A DNA stretch of 64,000 bases from contig NZ_FNAT01000001.1 in NCBI RefSeq assembly GCF_900102015.1, forward strand, positions 723,000-786,999. Reading direction: 5' to 3'. This DNA comes from Limimaricola pyoseonensis (lineage in GTDB: Bacteria; Pseudomonadota; Alphaproteobacteria; Rhodobacterales; Rhodobacteraceae). Position numbers and translations under genes: made by a program. Each line of letters opens with the position of its first letter. Position 1 is the stretch's first letter. Positions 1 through 17,019 of this stretch are shown piece by piece. Under the pieces are notes generated by a model. It was not told the origin of the DNA and made no database searches. It saw only the letters and a list, made by a program, of their open reading frames with translations.

Positions 1-508
1 TCACCAGGATCGGTGTCTCGGAGGCCTCGAGCACCACGCGGTAGCGGGTCTCGCGGCCGCGCGCGCGCTCCTGGTCGCGCTCGCGCGCGATCTGCTCGCG
101 CACCAGCCGCTGCTGCAGCTCGGCGATGGCCTGCAGGTCGCGGCCGAGCAGCAGCACCGTCTCGCCGACATCGTGCAGGCTGTAGCGCACCGGAAAGCCC
201 CAGCTGGCGTTGTCGAGATGGTTCAGCTCCAGCGCGCCGCCGCCTTCGCCGGCGCGGTGGCTGCGGATGCGGCGCTGGAACTTCTCGCGGCTCTCGACGG
301 TGAGGAAGCTGCCGAAGTCGCGGCCGACCCAGTGGTCGAGCCGGCCGAGCGTGCGCCGCTCGGGGTTGACCGCGATGCCGCGGATCACGTTCTGCGCGTC
401 GATCGAGATCGCGATGTCGGCGACGTCCGCCACGATGCTGTCGAGCCCCTCGGGCACGGCCAGAACGCCGGTCAGCAGGGCATCGTAGGGAGAGCTGTGT
501 TCGGTCAC
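1..508 (-). CDS. ppsR: PpsR/CrtJ, redox-responsive PAS/HTH repressor of photosynthesis genes (5' part only)
   Basis: Only the N-terminal about 169 residues are present; the gene runs off the left edge. PpsR binds TGT-N12-ACA boxes and represses bch, crt and puc genes in oxygen. The visible protein has a first PAS-like domain (IAISIDAQNVIRGIAV) and then a Gln/Arg-rich helical stretch (LQQRLVREQIARERDQERAR) leading to the next PAS domain, the layout of PpsR. The start is taken as GTG at 506-508, because the only nearby ATG (511-513) is followed at once by a stop. The neighbour ppaA and the PpsR boxes in this window support the call. The C-terminal HTH and redox cysteines are outside the window. 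Confidence 0.85.
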   Translation of the reverse strand, partial: MTEHSSPYDALLTGVLAVPEGLDSIVADVADIAISIDAQNVIRGIAVNPERRTLGRLDHWVGRDFGSFLTVESREKFQRRIRSHRAGEGGGALELNHLDNASWGFPVRYSLHDVGETVLLLGRDLQAIAELQQRLVREQIARERDQERARGRETRYRVVLEASETPILV

Positions 509-542
509 GTCATACCTATTCTGGGGGCCCGGCCCCCGAACC

Positions 543-1340
543 TCACGCCGCCCCCGATGACAGCGCTCCTGCGACGGTGACGAGGCCGCAGCGCGCGATC
601 GCCTCGCGCACGCTCGAGACCGCGTGGTCGACCCCGGTGATGCGGCCGGCCTCGCGCGTCAGCGCCACGACGCAGCCGCCCAGCACGATCGGCACCGAGG
701 GCCTCGCATCCGTCCTAAGGGCATCCACCAATCCCGCCAGTTCTTCAAGCACTTTCAGGCTGCCGCCGGTCAGGCCGATCATCGCGTAGCGGCGCGACAT
801 CACCTGTTGCGACAGCTCCGCCCCGCCCAGCCCGATCGCGACATGCACCCAGATTCCGTGGCGGCGGAACTGGTCGGCGGCGACGAAGGCGCCAAGCGAA
901 TGGTCCTCGAAGCGCGGCACCACCATCAGCACCGACTGGCCCAGCGGCACGGTGCGGTCGGGCGTGCCGTGCCCGGCCTCGCCGCGTTCGCGGATCAGCC
1001 GCTGCAGCCGGCCGGTGCCGACCGTGACCTCGACGAAGCTGGCGCGGTCCTGCACCCAGTACTCGCCCAGAAGGCGCGCCGCGTCCGGGACGTAGCGCTC
1101 GAACAGCTCGTCGCCGCCGACGCCGCTGGCGCGCAGCGCGGCCACGACCCTGAGATGCAGCGTCTCGGACTCGGCCATCAGCGCCTCGGTCAGCTCGCGC
1201 ACCCAGTCGTCGACGCGGGCCGGGACGGGGCCCGAGCGCGCGGCGACCATGGAGCTGAGCGCGGCCTCGACGAGCACGCATATGCCCTTGTGCTGGCGGT
1301 CCGGCGCGGTATCGGGATTGCGGTGGTCGATGACGTACAT
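543..1340 (-). CDS. ppaA: PpaA/AerR, cobalamin-binding antirepressor of PpsR
   Basis: 265 residues. The family binds hydroxocobalamin in the light and relieves CrtJ/PpsR repression. The N-terminal half is the helical domain seen in B12 light sensors. The central E-D-H-S-L-G segment (His about residue 147) sits where AerR has its cobalamin-ligating His. The C-terminal half has the alternating strand and glycine pattern of a B12-binding Rossmann fold (IGLTGGSLKVLEEL, VPIVLGGCVVAL). I chose ATG at 1338-1340 because a GGAGG lies five bases upstream; a longer reading from 1436 has no such site. It is transcribed towards ppsR, divergent from bchF, with a PpsR box 98 bp upstream. Confidence 0.85.
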   Translation of the reverse strand: MYVIDHRNPDTAPDRQHKGICVLVEAALSSMVAARSGPVPARVDDWVRELTEALMAESETLHLRVVAALRASGVGGDELFERYVPDAARLLGEYWVQDRASFVEVTVGTGRLQRLIRERGEAGHGTPDRTVPLGQSVLMVVPRFEDHSLGAFVAADQFRRHGIWVHVAIGLGGAELSQQVMSRRYAMIGLTGGSLKVLEELAGLVDALRTDARPSVPIVLGGCVVALTREAGRITGVDHAVSSVREAIARCGLVTVAGALSSGAA

Positions 1341-1437
1341 GGCATCCTCCATGCCGATGTCGGGATCGCCACCCAGGAGCCTCGTCCTTCGATCCGAGCG
1401 TCCCAATGGGGACCAAGGTGCGTGACGCAAGGGCATC

Positions 1438-1455
1438 TGTCAAACATTCCTGACA
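1438..1455. promoter_or_regulatory. PpsR/CrtJ box, ppaA side
   Basis: TGTCAAACATTCCTGACA, a perfect TGT-N12-ACA match. Read on the minus strand it contains TTGACA, so it could overlap the ppaA -35 element. It is paired with a second box 160 bp away in the same divergent promoter region, a spacing that could allow cooperative or looped binding. Confidence 0.75.
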
Positions 1456-1597
1456 CTCGGAGCGCGGAAACTTACGCCGACGTCGGGTACGGGGCCCCGG
1501 CCGCCAAGCCTTCTCTCATTCGCAGCAATCCTTACGGTTATGGTGCGGCAAATCGCGCGGACCCGCAGCGGCGCCCCGCTCGCGGTACGGGCTGGGC

Positions 1598-1615
1598 TGT
1601 AAATCAAAGTTGACA
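1598..1615. promoter_or_regulatory. PpsR/CrtJ box, bchF operon
   Basis: TGTAAATCAAAGTTGACA, a perfect TGT-N12-ACA box. Its 3' half is the -35 hexamer TTGACA of the putative bchF promoter, so bound PpsR would block RNA polymerase. The same 18 bases occur inverted upstream of bchC at 26046-26063. Confidence 0.8.
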
Positions 1616-1639
1616 CTTTGGCCGGCGCGTTCCTAGTAT
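1610..1639 (+). promoter_or_regulatory. Putative sigma70-type promoter of the bchF-bchN... operon
   Basis: TTGACA at 1610-1615 and TAGTAT at 1634-1639 with an 18-bp spacer, 39 bp before the bchF start codon. It overlaps the PpsR box at 1598-1615, the expected arrangement for oxygen-repressed pigment genes. Transcription start not demonstrated. Confidence 0.55.
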
Positions 1640-1664
1640 CGGGGCAGCCATCCGCTTTGCATGA

Positions 1665-9371
<7,707 letters not shown>

Positions 9372-9372
<1 letters not shown>

Positions 9373-10109
9373 TGGCCGGCACGCCGACATATCCCGCCGG
9401 GGCCCTGCCCCTCGACGCCCCGCCAGAGGCGCCGGGCTACGCCCGGACCCGCGCCCGCGTGCACGACTATTTCGACCGCAGCGCCACCCGCACATGGGAG
9501 CGGCTGACCTCGGACGCGCCGGTGAGCCGGATCCGGCAGACCGTGCGCTCGGGCCGCGACGCGATGCGCGCGGCGCTGCTGGCGCAGATGCCCGACGACC
9601 TGACCGGCGCGCGGGTGCTCGACGCCGGCTGCGGCGCCGGGCCCTTTACGGTCGAGCTGGCCCGGCGCGGCGCGGAGGTGGTGGCCTGCGACCTGTCGCC
9701 CGAGCTTCTGAAGATCGCCGCCGCGCGGCTGCCGGAGGCGTGCGCCGGGCGGGTCCGCTTCGTTGCGGGCGACATGCTCGACCCCGGTCTCGGCCGCTTC
9801 GACCACGTCGTGGCGATGGACAGCCTGATCTACTACCGCGAGGACGACCTCGCCCGCGCGCTGTCGGGGCTCTCGCGCCGCGCCGGGCAGGTGCTCTTCA
9901 CCGTCGCGCCGCGCACGCCGCTCCTGATGGCGATGTGGCAGCTCGGGCAGCTGTTCCCGCGCGCCGACCGGGCGCCGCTGATGGTGCCGCATACCCCGGC
10001 CCGGCTCGCCGCCGCGCTGCGCTTCGCCGACCGCCCGGCGCGGCTGCGCGTGCATGACCGCGTCAATTCGGGCTTCTACATCAGCCAGGCGCTGGAGGTG
10101 GGCCGATGA
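9372..10109 (+). CDS. bchM: Mg-protoporphyrin IX O-methyltransferase BchM
   Basis: 245 residues. It transfers a methyl group from S-adenosylmethionine to the C13 propionate of Mg-protoporphyrin, giving the substrate of the AcsF cyclase. Class I methyltransferase motif I VLDAGCGAGPF is at about 82-92, followed by ACDLSPELL (motif II) and F-D-H-V-V-A-M-D-S-L-I-Y-Y. The start overlaps the bchL stop; the end overlaps lhaA (ATGA). Confidence 0.95.
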
Positions 10110-11527
10110 CCGCCCGGCGCCGCATGCGGCTGGCGGCGCGCTGGCTGCCCTTCGCGGATGCCGCGAGCGACGGACTGCCGCTGGGCCAGCTCTTGCGGCT
10201 GTCGCTGTTCCAGGTCTCGGCCGGGATGGCGACGGTGATGCTGCTCGGCACGCTGAACCGGGTGATGATCGTCGAGCTGGGCATCGCGGCCTTCCTCGTC
10301 GCGGCGATGGTGGCGCTGCCGGTGCTGATCGCGCCGTTCCGGGCGCTGATGGGCTTTCGGTCGGACACCTATCGCAGCGCGATCGGCTGGAAGCGCATCC
10401 CCTATCTCTGGTTCGGCTCGCTGTGGCAGATGGGCGGTCTGGCCCTGATGCCCTTCGCGCTTTTGGTGCTGGGCGGCGACACGGTGCACGACGTGCCCTT
10501 CGCCGGCGAGGTGCTGGCGGCGCTGGCCTTCCTGATGACCGGCCTCGGGCTGCACATGACCCAGACCGCCGGGCTGGCGCTGGCCTCGGACCGCGCGACG
10601 CCCGAGACCCGGCCGCGCGTCGTGGCGCTGCTCTACGTGATGTTCCTTGCCGGCATGGCGGTCTCGGCGCTGCTGATCGGCGGGCTTCTGGCCGAGTTCT
10701 CGCCGCTGCGGCTGATCCGCGTCGTGCAGGGCGCGGCGCTGGCGACGCTGGCGCTGAACCTCGTGGCGCTGTGGAAGCAAGAGCGCGTCCGCCCGATGAG
10801 CGCGGCCGAGCGCGCCGCGCCACGGCCGCGCTTTGCCGACGCCTGGGCCGACCTGCTGGCCGGCGGCCAGGCCGGGCGGCTTCTGGCGGTGGTGTTCCTC
10901 GGCACCATGGCCTTCAACATGCAGGACGTGCTGCTCGAACCCTATGGCGGCGAGATCCTCGGCCTGCCGGTCGCCGCCACCACGGCGCTGACCGCGCTCT
11001 GGGCCGGCGGCGCGCTGGCGGGCTTCGCGCTGGCCGCAAGGCGGCTCGGGCGCGGCACCGACCCGCTCAGGCTGGCCGCCGGCGGGCTTCTGGCGGGCAT
11101 CGGGGGCTTTTCGCTGGTGATCTTCTCGGCGCCGATGGCCTCGCCGCCGCTGTTCTTCGCCGGGGCCGCGGTCATCGGCTTCGGCGCCGGGCTGTTTGCC
11201 GTGGCGATGCTCTCGGCCGCGATGGCGATGCCCGCCGCCGGTCAGGCCGGGCGGGGGCTGGCGCTGGGCGCCTGGGGCGCGGCGCAGGCCAGTGCCGCGG
11301 GGCTCGCCATCGCGCTGGGCGGGGGCTTGCGCGACTGGGCCGGGGCGATGGCGCTCTCGGGCCGCTTCGGCCCCGTGCTCGACGATCCCGCCACCGGCTA
11401 CAGCGTCGTCTACCACGCCGAGATCGGCCTTCTCTTCCTCACCCTCGCGGTGCTCGGGCCACTGGTCCGCAGCATCGCGCTCGACACGCCCGGGCCGCGC
11501 CTCGGGCTGGCCGAGTTCCCGACCTGA
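10106..11527 (+). CDS. lhaA: LhaA/PucC-family MFS protein for light-harvesting 1 assembly
   Basis: 473 residues with about 12 hydrophobic segments, a BCD-family major facilitator. LhaA-type proteins help assemble LH1 and may deliver bacteriochlorophyll; the exact activity is not settled. Conserved features include FRSDTYRSAIGWKRIPY in the first loop and F-N-M-Q-D-V-L-L-E-P-Y-G at mid-protein. The position between bchM and puhA is that of lhaA rather than pucC. ATGA coupling to bchM; a 42-bp gap with a GGAG site separates it from puhA. Confidence 0.88.
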   Translation: MTARRRMRLAARWLPFADAASDGLPLGQLLRLSLFQVSAGMATVMLLGTLNRVMIVELGIAAFLVAAMVALPVLIAPFRALMGFRSDTYRSAIGWKRIPYLWFGSLWQMGGLALMPFALLVLGGDTVHDVPFAGEVLAALAFLMTGLGLHMTQTAGLALASDRATPETRPRVVALLYVMFLAGMAVSALLIGGLLAEFSPLRLIRVVQGAALATLALNLVALWKQERVRPMSAAERAAPRPRFADAWADLLAGGQAGRLLAVVFLGTMAFNMQDVLLEPYGGEILGLPVAATTALTALWAGGALAGFALAARRLGRGTDPLRLAAGGLLAGIGGFSLVIFSAPMASPPLFFAGAAVIGFGAGLFAVAMLSAAMAMPAAGQAGRGLALGAWGAAQASAAGLAIALGGGLRDWAGAMALSGRFGPVLDDPATGYSVVYHAEIGLLFLTLAVLGPLVRSIALDTPGPRLGLAEFPT

Positions 11528-11569
11528 CCGCGCGCGTCGCCCCCGCCCGCTTCGCAAAGGAGCCAGACC

Positions 11570-12340
11570 ATGACGGAACCCTTCTTCGGCAACACCGACC
11601 TCGCCGAGCTCTGCCTCTGGCTGTTCCTGATCTTCTTCATCGGGCTGGTGGTCTACCTGCAGCGCGAGAACATGCGCGAGGGCTACCCGCTCGAGAACGA
11701 CGACGGCACCAAGTCCTCGAACGAGGGGGTCTTCCCGATCCCCGACAGCAAGACCTTCATCCTGCCGCATGGCCGCGGCCCGCGCACCGTGCCCGACGAC
11801 ATCGCCGAGCGGAGCGAGCTGCCGCTGGCGCGCACCGCGGTGTCGCAGGGCTTCCCGATGGAGCCGGTGGGCGACCCTCTGACGGGCGGCGTCGGCCCCG
11901 CCAGCTGGGCGCCGCGCCGCGACGTGCCGGAACTCGACGGCACGGGCCACCCGAAGATCGTGCCGATGGCGGCGGCCGAGGGCTTCTTCGTCTCGGCCGG
12001 GCGCGACCCGCGCGGCCTGCCGGTGGTCTCGGGCGACAATGTCGAGGTGGGCCGGGTCACGGATCTCTGGATCGACGAGCCCGAGCAGGAGGTGCGCTAC
12101 CTCGAATACGAGCTTTCGCCCGAGTTCGGCGAAGGCGCGCGGCTGGTGCCGATCCAGCTGGTCCGGCTCTGGGGCCGCAGGGCGCGGGTGCGCACGCTCT
12201 ACGCGCACCAGTTCGCTTCGGTGCCGACCATCGCCTCGCACAGCCAGATCACGCTGCTCGAGGAGGACAAGGTCTCGGCCTACTACGCCGGCGGCATCCT
12301 CTACGCCACGCCCGCGCGGCTGGCGCCGCAGCTCGGATGA
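11570..12340 (+). CDS. puhA: Photosynthetic reaction centre H subunit
   Basis: 256 residues. The H subunit caps the cytoplasmic side of the L/M core and shapes the proton path to QB. It has one N-terminal transmembrane helix (LCLWLFLIFFIGLVVYLQRE, about residues 12-31) and then a cytoplasmic beta-rich PRC-barrel domain with F-F-V-S-A-G-R-D-P-R-G-L-P-V and D-L-W-I-D-E-P-E. Length matches the family. AAAGGAG lies seven bases before the ATG. Confidence 0.97.
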   Translation: MTEPFFGNTDLAELCLWLFLIFFIGLVVYLQRENMREGYPLENDDGTKSSNEGVFPIPDSKTFILPHGRGPRTVPDDIAERSELPLARTAVSQGFPMEPVGDPLTGGVGPASWAPRRDVPELDGTGHPKIVPMAAAEGFFVSAGRDPRGLPVVSGDNVEVGRVTDLWIDEPEQEVRYLEYELSPEFGEGARLVPIQLVRLWGRRARVRTLYAHQFASVPTIASHSQITLLEEDKVSAYYAGGILYATPARLAPQLG

Positions 12341-12352
12341 GGGGGGTTCGAC

Positions 12353-12985
12353 ATGAGCCATGACGATTTCGCGCATGAGCCGATCCCCGGCCTGCCCGAG
12401 CGGCCGCCGAACGGCGAGCACATCCTGTGGCAGGGCCGGCCCGGCACATGGGCGCTGGCGCGCGAGGCGCTGGCGCTGCACTGGGTGGCGGGCTGGTTCG
12501 TGCTGCTCTTCGGCTGGCGCTTCGCCACGCTCGTCGACCTGCAGGGCCCGGTCGAGGCGGCGCGCCTCGCCTCGCCCTTCCTGATCCTCGGCGGCGCGGT
12601 CTGCGCGCTGCTGCTGGCGATCGCATGGGTGCAGGCGCGCGCCACGCTCTACACGATCACCACCGCGCGGGTGGCGATGCGGATCGGCGCGGCGCTCACC
12701 GTGACCTTCAACCTGCCCTACGCGCAGCTCGCCTCCGCCGACCTGCAGCTGCGCCGGGACGGCCACGGCACCATTGCGCTCGAGATGTCCGGGCCGACCC
12801 GGCTAGGCTACCTGATCTGCTGGCCGCATGTCCGGCCCTGGCACCTGCGCCACCCCAAGCCGGCGCTGCGCTGCATCCCCGACGCGGCGCGGGTGGCGCG
12901 GCTTCTGTCCGACGCGGCGCAGGCGCGGCTGACGCGGCCGCGGCTCGGCCGCACCGCGCCGGGCCCGGCGCTGGCGGCGGAGTGA
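12353..12985 (+). CDS. puhB: Photosynthetic complex assembly protein PuhB
   Basis: 210 residues with about three hydrophobic segments and a PH-like domain, typical of PuhB, which helps assemble the reaction centre. The N-terminal motif P-I-P-G-L-P-E-R-P-P-N-G-E-H-I-L-W-Q-G-R-P is characteristic. It follows puhA by 12 bp with a GAGGGGGG ribosome site. The stop lies inside a GTGA just ahead of puhC. Confidence 0.9.
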   Translation: MSHDDFAHEPIPGLPERPPNGEHILWQGRPGTWALAREALALHWVAGWFVLLFGWRFATLVDLQGPVEAARLASPFLILGGAVCALLLAIAWVQARATLYTITTARVAMRIGAALTVTFNLPYAQLASADLQLRRDGHGTIALEMSGPTRLGYLICWPHVRPWHLRHPKPALRCIPDAARVARLLSDAAQARLTRPRLGRTAPGPALAAE

Positions 12986-12990
12986 GCGCG

Positions 12991-13464
12991 ATGGACCGGA
13001 TCGCCGCCTACTCCGCGCACCCCGCCCGGCCCGACCGCGAGATGATCCCGCGGGCGCTGACCCGCGCGATGCTGGCGCTGGTGCTGACCGTGCTGGCGCT
13101 GGTGAGCCTCAGCGTCTGGTCGGGCCGCGCGCCGGAATACGCCCCCGCGCCCGAGGGCATCGCCGCGAGCCGGGTGCTGCTTCTGTCGGGCGACATGACG
13201 GGCGCGGCCACGGTGCGCGACGCCGGGGGCCGGCTGATCGCCGATCTTTCGCCCGAGGAGGGCGGCTTCGTCTCCGGCGTCTGGCGGGTGCTGCAGCGCC
13301 AGCGGGCGCTGCACCGGGTGCCGCCCGACGGGCCGGTGAGCCTGATGCGCGACACCGCCGGGCGGCTGAGCCTTCTCGACCCCTCGACCGGATGGCGCGC
13401 CGAGCTGATGGGCTTCGGCGCCGACAACGCCCGGGCCTTCGCCCGGCTTCTGGACCATGAATAG
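12991..13464 (+). CDS. puhC: Photosynthetic complex assembly protein PuhC
   Basis: 157 residues with a single N-terminal transmembrane segment ([20 protein letters not shown]) and a periplasmic domain. PuhC is needed for proper RC-LH1 assembly. The ATG at 12991 has GGAG eight bases upstream; an in-frame GTG at 12982 overlapping the puhB stop is an alternative. Position in puhABC and the motif V-R-D-A-G-G-R-L-I support the call. Confidence 0.87.
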   Translation: MDRIAAYSAHPARPDREMIPRALTRAMLALVLTVLALVSLSVWSGRAPEYAPAPEGIAASRVLLLSGDMTGAATVRDAGGRLIADLSPEEGGFVSGVWRVLQRQRALHRVPPDGPVSLMRDTAGRLSLLDPSTGWRAELMGFGADNARAFARLLDHE

Positions 13465-13473
13465 GAGATCGCC

Positions 13474-13770
13474 ATGGGATTCCTGACACGCGAGACCGAG
13501 CGCGCGCCCTGCACGGTCGAGATCTCGCACCGCTTCGACAGCCTGCACGCGCATCTGCGCTTCGACAACGGCGCCGTGGTGCATCCCGGCGACGAGGTGC
13601 AGGTGCAGGGCCCCGAGATCATGGCGCCCTTCGGCGCCGTCGTCACCGAGCAGCGCGAGGCGATCATCCGCCGCGCCAGCACGCTCGAGCGGCTCTGGAC
13701 CCGGATGACCGGCGACATCGAGGTGATGGAGCTGTGCGAGTTCTCGTTCTCCGAGGAGGCCAGACTATGA
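13474..13770 (+). CDS. Small conserved protein of the puh-acsF segment, function unknown
   Basis: 98 residues, soluble, acidic, no signal peptide or membrane segment. I recognise it only by position: small proteins of this size sit between puhC and acsF in other proteobacterial PGCs. The centre ([20 protein letters not shown]) looks like a short beta-barrel, followed by a helical [16 protein letters not shown] tail. A TAGGAG site is close upstream and the stop overlaps the acsF start (ATGA), so it is made together with the cyclase. A role in cyclase function or stability is a guess from that coupling. Confidence 0.7.
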   Translation: MGFLTRETERAPCTVEISHRFDSLHAHLRFDNGAVVHPGDEVQVQGPEIMAPFGAVVTEQREAIIRRASTLERLWTRMTGDIEVMELCEFSFSEEARL

Positions 13771-14873
13771 ACATGCATTCCGCCGACGCCGCCACCGTCG
13801 AGGAGGCGCTCGCCGCGCAGGCGGTGCACGACACCGCCAGCGCCACCGAGGCCGCGATGCAGAACACCCTGCTGACGCCGCGCTTCTACACCACCGATTT
13901 CGACGCGCTCGACGCGATCGACGTGAGCCCGATCCGCGACGAGTGGGACGCGCTGATCGCCCGGATGACCGCCGACCCGAACAAGGGACACTTCAAGAAG
14001 AACGAGGACTGGGACCATGTCGACTGGGACGGCATGGAGCCTGAACTTCGCAAGGAGTTCATCGACTTCCTCATTTCGTCCTGCACCGCCGAGTTCTCGG
14101 GCTGCGTGCTCTACAAGGAGATGAAGCGCCGCGGCAGGAACCGCGACATCACCGGGCTGTTCCAGCTGATGGCGCGCGACGAGGCGCGGCATGCGGGCTT
14201 CATCAACGACGCGCTGCGCGAGGCCGGCGTGGCGGTGAATCTCGGCTTCCTGACCCAGAAGAAGAAATACACATTCTTCCGGCCCAAGTTCATCTACTAC
14301 GCCACCTACCTGTCGGAGAAGATCGGCTACGCCCGCTACATCACCATCTACCGGCATCTCGAGGCGCATCCCGAGCATCGGTTCCACCCGATCTTCAAGT
14401 GGTTCAGGGAGTGGTGCAACGACGAGTTCAACCACGGCGAGGCCTTCGCGCTCCTGATGCGCACCGACCCGAAGCTGACCTCTGGCGTCAACGTGCTGTG
14501 GATCAAGTTCTTCCTGACGGCGGTCTTCGCGACGATGTGGATCCGCGACCACCAGCGCCCGGCCTTCCACGCGGCGCTCGGCGTCGATCCGGCCGAGTAT
14601 GGCGAGGAGGTGTTCCGCAAGACCTCAGAGATCTCGCGGCAGGTCTTCCCGATCACGCTCGACATCGACAGCCCGCGCTGGGCCCGTGGCCTCGAGCGGC
14701 TGCAGCGCGCCAATGCCGACCTCGCCGGTCTCGCGGGCGCGACCGGCCCCGGCGCGGCGCTGCGGCGCTTCGGCGCGCGGGCGCGGGCGGCGGCGCATTT
14801 CCTCGGGCTCATGACGATCCCGGCGCGGCGCAACGCGGTGCCGCGCTCCTCGCGGCTCGAGCCGGCCTACTGA
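13767..14873 (+). CDS. acsF: Aerobic Mg-protoporphyrin IX monomethyl ester (oxidative) cyclase AcsF
   Basis: 368 residues. This O2-dependent diiron enzyme forms the isocyclic ring of protochlorophyllide. Two diiron half-sites are visible: Glu109 (CTAEFSG) with D138-E-A-R-H142, and the second with N-D-E-F-N-H-G-E at 218-225. ATG at 13767 overlaps the upstream stop; an in-frame ATG two codons later is possible. No radical-SAM bchE is in this window, so this cluster segment makes bacteriochlorophyll by the oxygen-dependent route. Confidence 0.95.
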   Translation: MNMHSADAATVEEALAAQAVHDTASATEAAMQNTLLTPRFYTTDFDALDAIDVSPIRDEWDALIARMTADPNKGHFKKNEDWDHVDWDGMEPELRKEFIDFLISSCTAEFSGCVLYKEMKRRGRNRDITGLFQLMARDEARHAGFINDALREAGVAVNLGFLTQKKKYTFFRPKFIYYATYLSEKIGYARYITIYRHLEAHPEHRFHPIFKWFREWCNDEFNHGEAFALLMRTDPKLTSGVNVLWIKFFLTAVFATMWIRDHQRPAFHAALGVDPAEYGEEVFRKTSEISRQVFPITLDIDSPRWARGLERLQRANADLAGLAGATGPGAALRRFGARARAAAHFLGLMTIPARRNAVPRSSRLEPAY

Positions 14874-15688
14874 TGCCGGGCCCCGGCCCCGCCACCGCCG
14901 CCTTGCTGGCGCTGTTCCTGTGGTGGTTCTCCACCGGGGCGATCCTGCTCGCGGTGCGGCGGGCCGAGCGGCACGGGGCGCGCGGGCGGTGGCTCGCGGC
15001 CTCGGGCGGGCTGCCGCTTCTGGGGCTCGGGGCCTGGGGCCTCGCGGCGAGCCTCGGGCGCGCCGACCCGACCGGCGTGCTGGTGGCCTTCGTCTCGGCC
15101 GTCGCGGTCTGGGGCTGGATCGAGCTGGCCTTCCTGACCGGGCTCGTCACCGGCCCCAACCGCCGCCCCTGCCCGCCCGGCCTGCCGGGATGGGAGCGGT
15201 TCCTGCGGGGCTGGGGCACGGTGGCGCATCACGACATGGCGCTGACCGCGGCGCTGCTGCTGGTCGGCTGGGCCGCCATGGGCGCGGCCAACCCCTTCGG
15301 CTTCTGGACCTTCGCGGTGCTCTACGCCGCCCGCATCTCGGCCCAGCTCAACCTGTTTCTCGGCGTGCCACGGGTCAATCTCGAGTTCCTGCCCGCCGGG
15401 CTCGGCCATCTCGCCAGCCATTTCCGCATCGCGGGGTGGAGCTGGCTCTTCCCGGTCTCGGTGACCGGCCTGGGCCTTGCGACGGGATGCTGGCTGGAGC
15501 GGCTGATGGCCGCCGGCACGCCCGGCGCGGCCACCGGGTTTTCGCTGCTCGCGGCCATCACCGCGCTCGCGCTCGTCGAGCACTGGCTGATGGTCCTGCC
15601 CCTGCCCGACGCCAAGCTCTGGCGCTGGATGCTGCCCGACCCGCCCGCGCGGCGGCCCGACCCGAGGGAGAGACCGCATGAACTTTGA
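14873..15688 (+). CDS. puhE: PuhE, membrane protein of photosynthetic complex assembly
   Basis: 271 residues with about seven hydrophobic segments, matching the DUF3623/PuhE family found between acsF and hemA. R. capsulatus PuhE affects bacteriochlorophyll production and RC assembly. Conserved pieces include W-W-F-S-T-G at the start, [14 protein letters not shown] and A-S-H-F-R. It starts in TGATG with the acsF stop; its last 11 bp overlap hemA. Confidence 0.87.
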   Translation: MPGPGPATAALLALFLWWFSTGAILLAVRRAERHGARGRWLAASGGLPLLGLGAWGLAASLGRADPTGVLVAFVSAVAVWGWIELAFLTGLVTGPNRRPCPPGLPGWERFLRGWGTVAHHDMALTAALLLVGWAAMGAANPFGFWTFAVLYAARISAQLNLFLGVPRVNLEFLPAGLGHLASHFRIAGWSWLFPVSVTGLGLATGCWLERLMAAGTPGAATGFSLLAAITALALVEHWLMVLPLPDAKLWRWMLPDPPARRPDPRERPHEL

Positions 15689-16892
15689 CGCCATCTTCGA
15701 CGCCCAACTGCAGGCGCTCAGGGACGAGGGCAACTACCGGGTCTTCGCCGAGCTGGAGCGCCGCTGCGGCGCCTTTCCGGCGGCGCGCTCCTACATCGCG
15801 GACGGGCCCGACGAGGTCACGGTCTGGTGCTCGAACGACTATCTCGGCATGGGCCAGCACCCGCAGGTGATCGCGGCGATGAAGGCCGCGATCGACGATT
15901 GCGGCGCAGGCGCGGGCGGGACGCGCAACATCTCGGGCACCAACCACCATCACCTGCTGCTCGAGGCCGAGATCGCCGATCTGCACGGCAAGGAGGCGGC
16001 GCTGCTGTTCACGAGCGGCTACGTCTCGAACTGGGCGGCGCTGTCGACGCTGGGGGCGCGGCTTCCGGGCGCGGTGATCCTGTCGGACGCGATGAACCAT
16101 GCCAGCATGATCGAGGGCATCCGGCATTCGCGCGCGCGAAAGGTGATCTGGCGGCACAACGACCCCGAGGATCTCGACCGCCGCCTGTCCGAACTGCCGC
16201 CCGAGGCGCCGAAGATCGTCGCCTTCGAGAGCGTCTACTCGATGGATGGCGACATCTGCCCGATGGCCGAGATCGTCGAGGTGGCCGAGGCGCATGGCGC
16301 GATGACCTATCTCGACGAGGTGCACGCGGTCGGGCTCTACGGCCCGCGCGGCGGCGGCATCTCCGAGCGCGAGGGGCTGGCGCGGCGCATCACGCTGATC
16401 GAGGGCACGCTGGGCAAGGCCTATGGCGTGGTCGGCGGCTACATCTCGGGCTCGGCGGCGCTGTGCGACTTCGTGCGCTCCTTCGCGAGCGGCTTCATCT
16501 TCACCACCGCGCTGCCGCCGGCCGTGGCCGCCGCCGCGCGGGTCTCGATCGCGCATCTCAAGCGCTCGGGGCTGGAGCGGGCGCGGCAGCGCGCGGCGGT
16601 GCGGCGGCTGCGCGCGGGGCTCGACGCGCATGGCATCCCGCATCTCGACAACGACAGCCACATCGTGCCGGTGATGATCAAGGACCCGGTGAAGTGCCGG
16701 ATGCTGGCCGACATCCTGATGCGCGACTGGGGCATCTACGTGCAGCCGATCAACTACCCGACCGTGCCGAAGGGCACCGAGCGGCTGCGCTTCACCCCCT
16801 CGCCGCTGCATGGGCCCGCCGAGATCGACCGCCTGGTCGAGGCGCTGAACGCGCTGTGGCGGCAATGCGCGCTGTCGCGGGCGGTGGCCTGA
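15678..16892 (+). CDS. hemA: 5-aminolevulinate synthase
   Basis: 404 residues. This PLP enzyme condenses glycine with succinyl-CoA to 5-aminolevulinate, the first tetrapyrrole precursor. Key segments are [11 protein letters not shown], the glycine-rich [24 protein letters not shown] (Asp214 for the pyridine nitrogen) and the PLP lysine Lys247 in GTLGKAYG. Last gene of the plus-strand operon, which links precursor supply to pigment genes. Confidence 0.97.
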   Translation: MNFDAIFDAQLQALRDEGNYRVFAELERRCGAFPAARSYIADGPDEVTVWCSNDYLGMGQHPQVIAAMKAAIDDCGAGAGGTRNISGTNHHHLLLEAEIADLHGKEAALLFTSGYVSNWAALSTLGARLPGAVILSDAMNHASMIEGIRHSRARKVIWRHNDPEDLDRRLSELPPEAPKIVAFESVYSMDGDICPMAEIVEVAEAHGAMTYLDEVHAVGLYGPRGGGISEREGLARRITLIEGTLGKAYGVVGGYISGSAALCDFVRSFASGFIFTTALPPAVAAAARVSIAHLKRSGLERARQRAAVRRLRAGLDAHGIPHLDNDSHIVPVMIKDPVKCRMLADILMRDWGIYVQPINYPTVPKGTERLRFTPSPLHGPAEIDRLVEALNALWRQCALSRAVA

Positions 16893-16927
16893 GGCAACTC
16901 CTGCGCCCCCCCCTTTCCACGTCATGG

Positions 16928-16951
16928 CCCGGCCGGGATCGTCCGGCCGGG
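16928..16951. terminator. Strong GC hairpin between convergent hemA and pufC
   Basis: Perfect 9-bp inverted repeat CCCGGCCGG / CCGGCCGGG with a 6-base loop, 36 bp after the hemA stop and 69 bp beyond the pufC stop. There is no clear T-tract, so it may act as a bidirectional roadblock or as an mRNA 3'-end stabiliser. Confidence 0.6.
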
Positions 16952-17019
16952 CGGTTCGTGGAACGCGATCTGGCGGCGATGCGCCCGGTGTGGGGCGGTG
17001 GCCCGGGACGGGACCGGCG

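Noticed and set aside
10076..12766. 896-codon open frame antisense to lhaA-puhA-puhB
   Set aside because: Spans three well-supported genes on the other strand; composition is that of a shadow frame.
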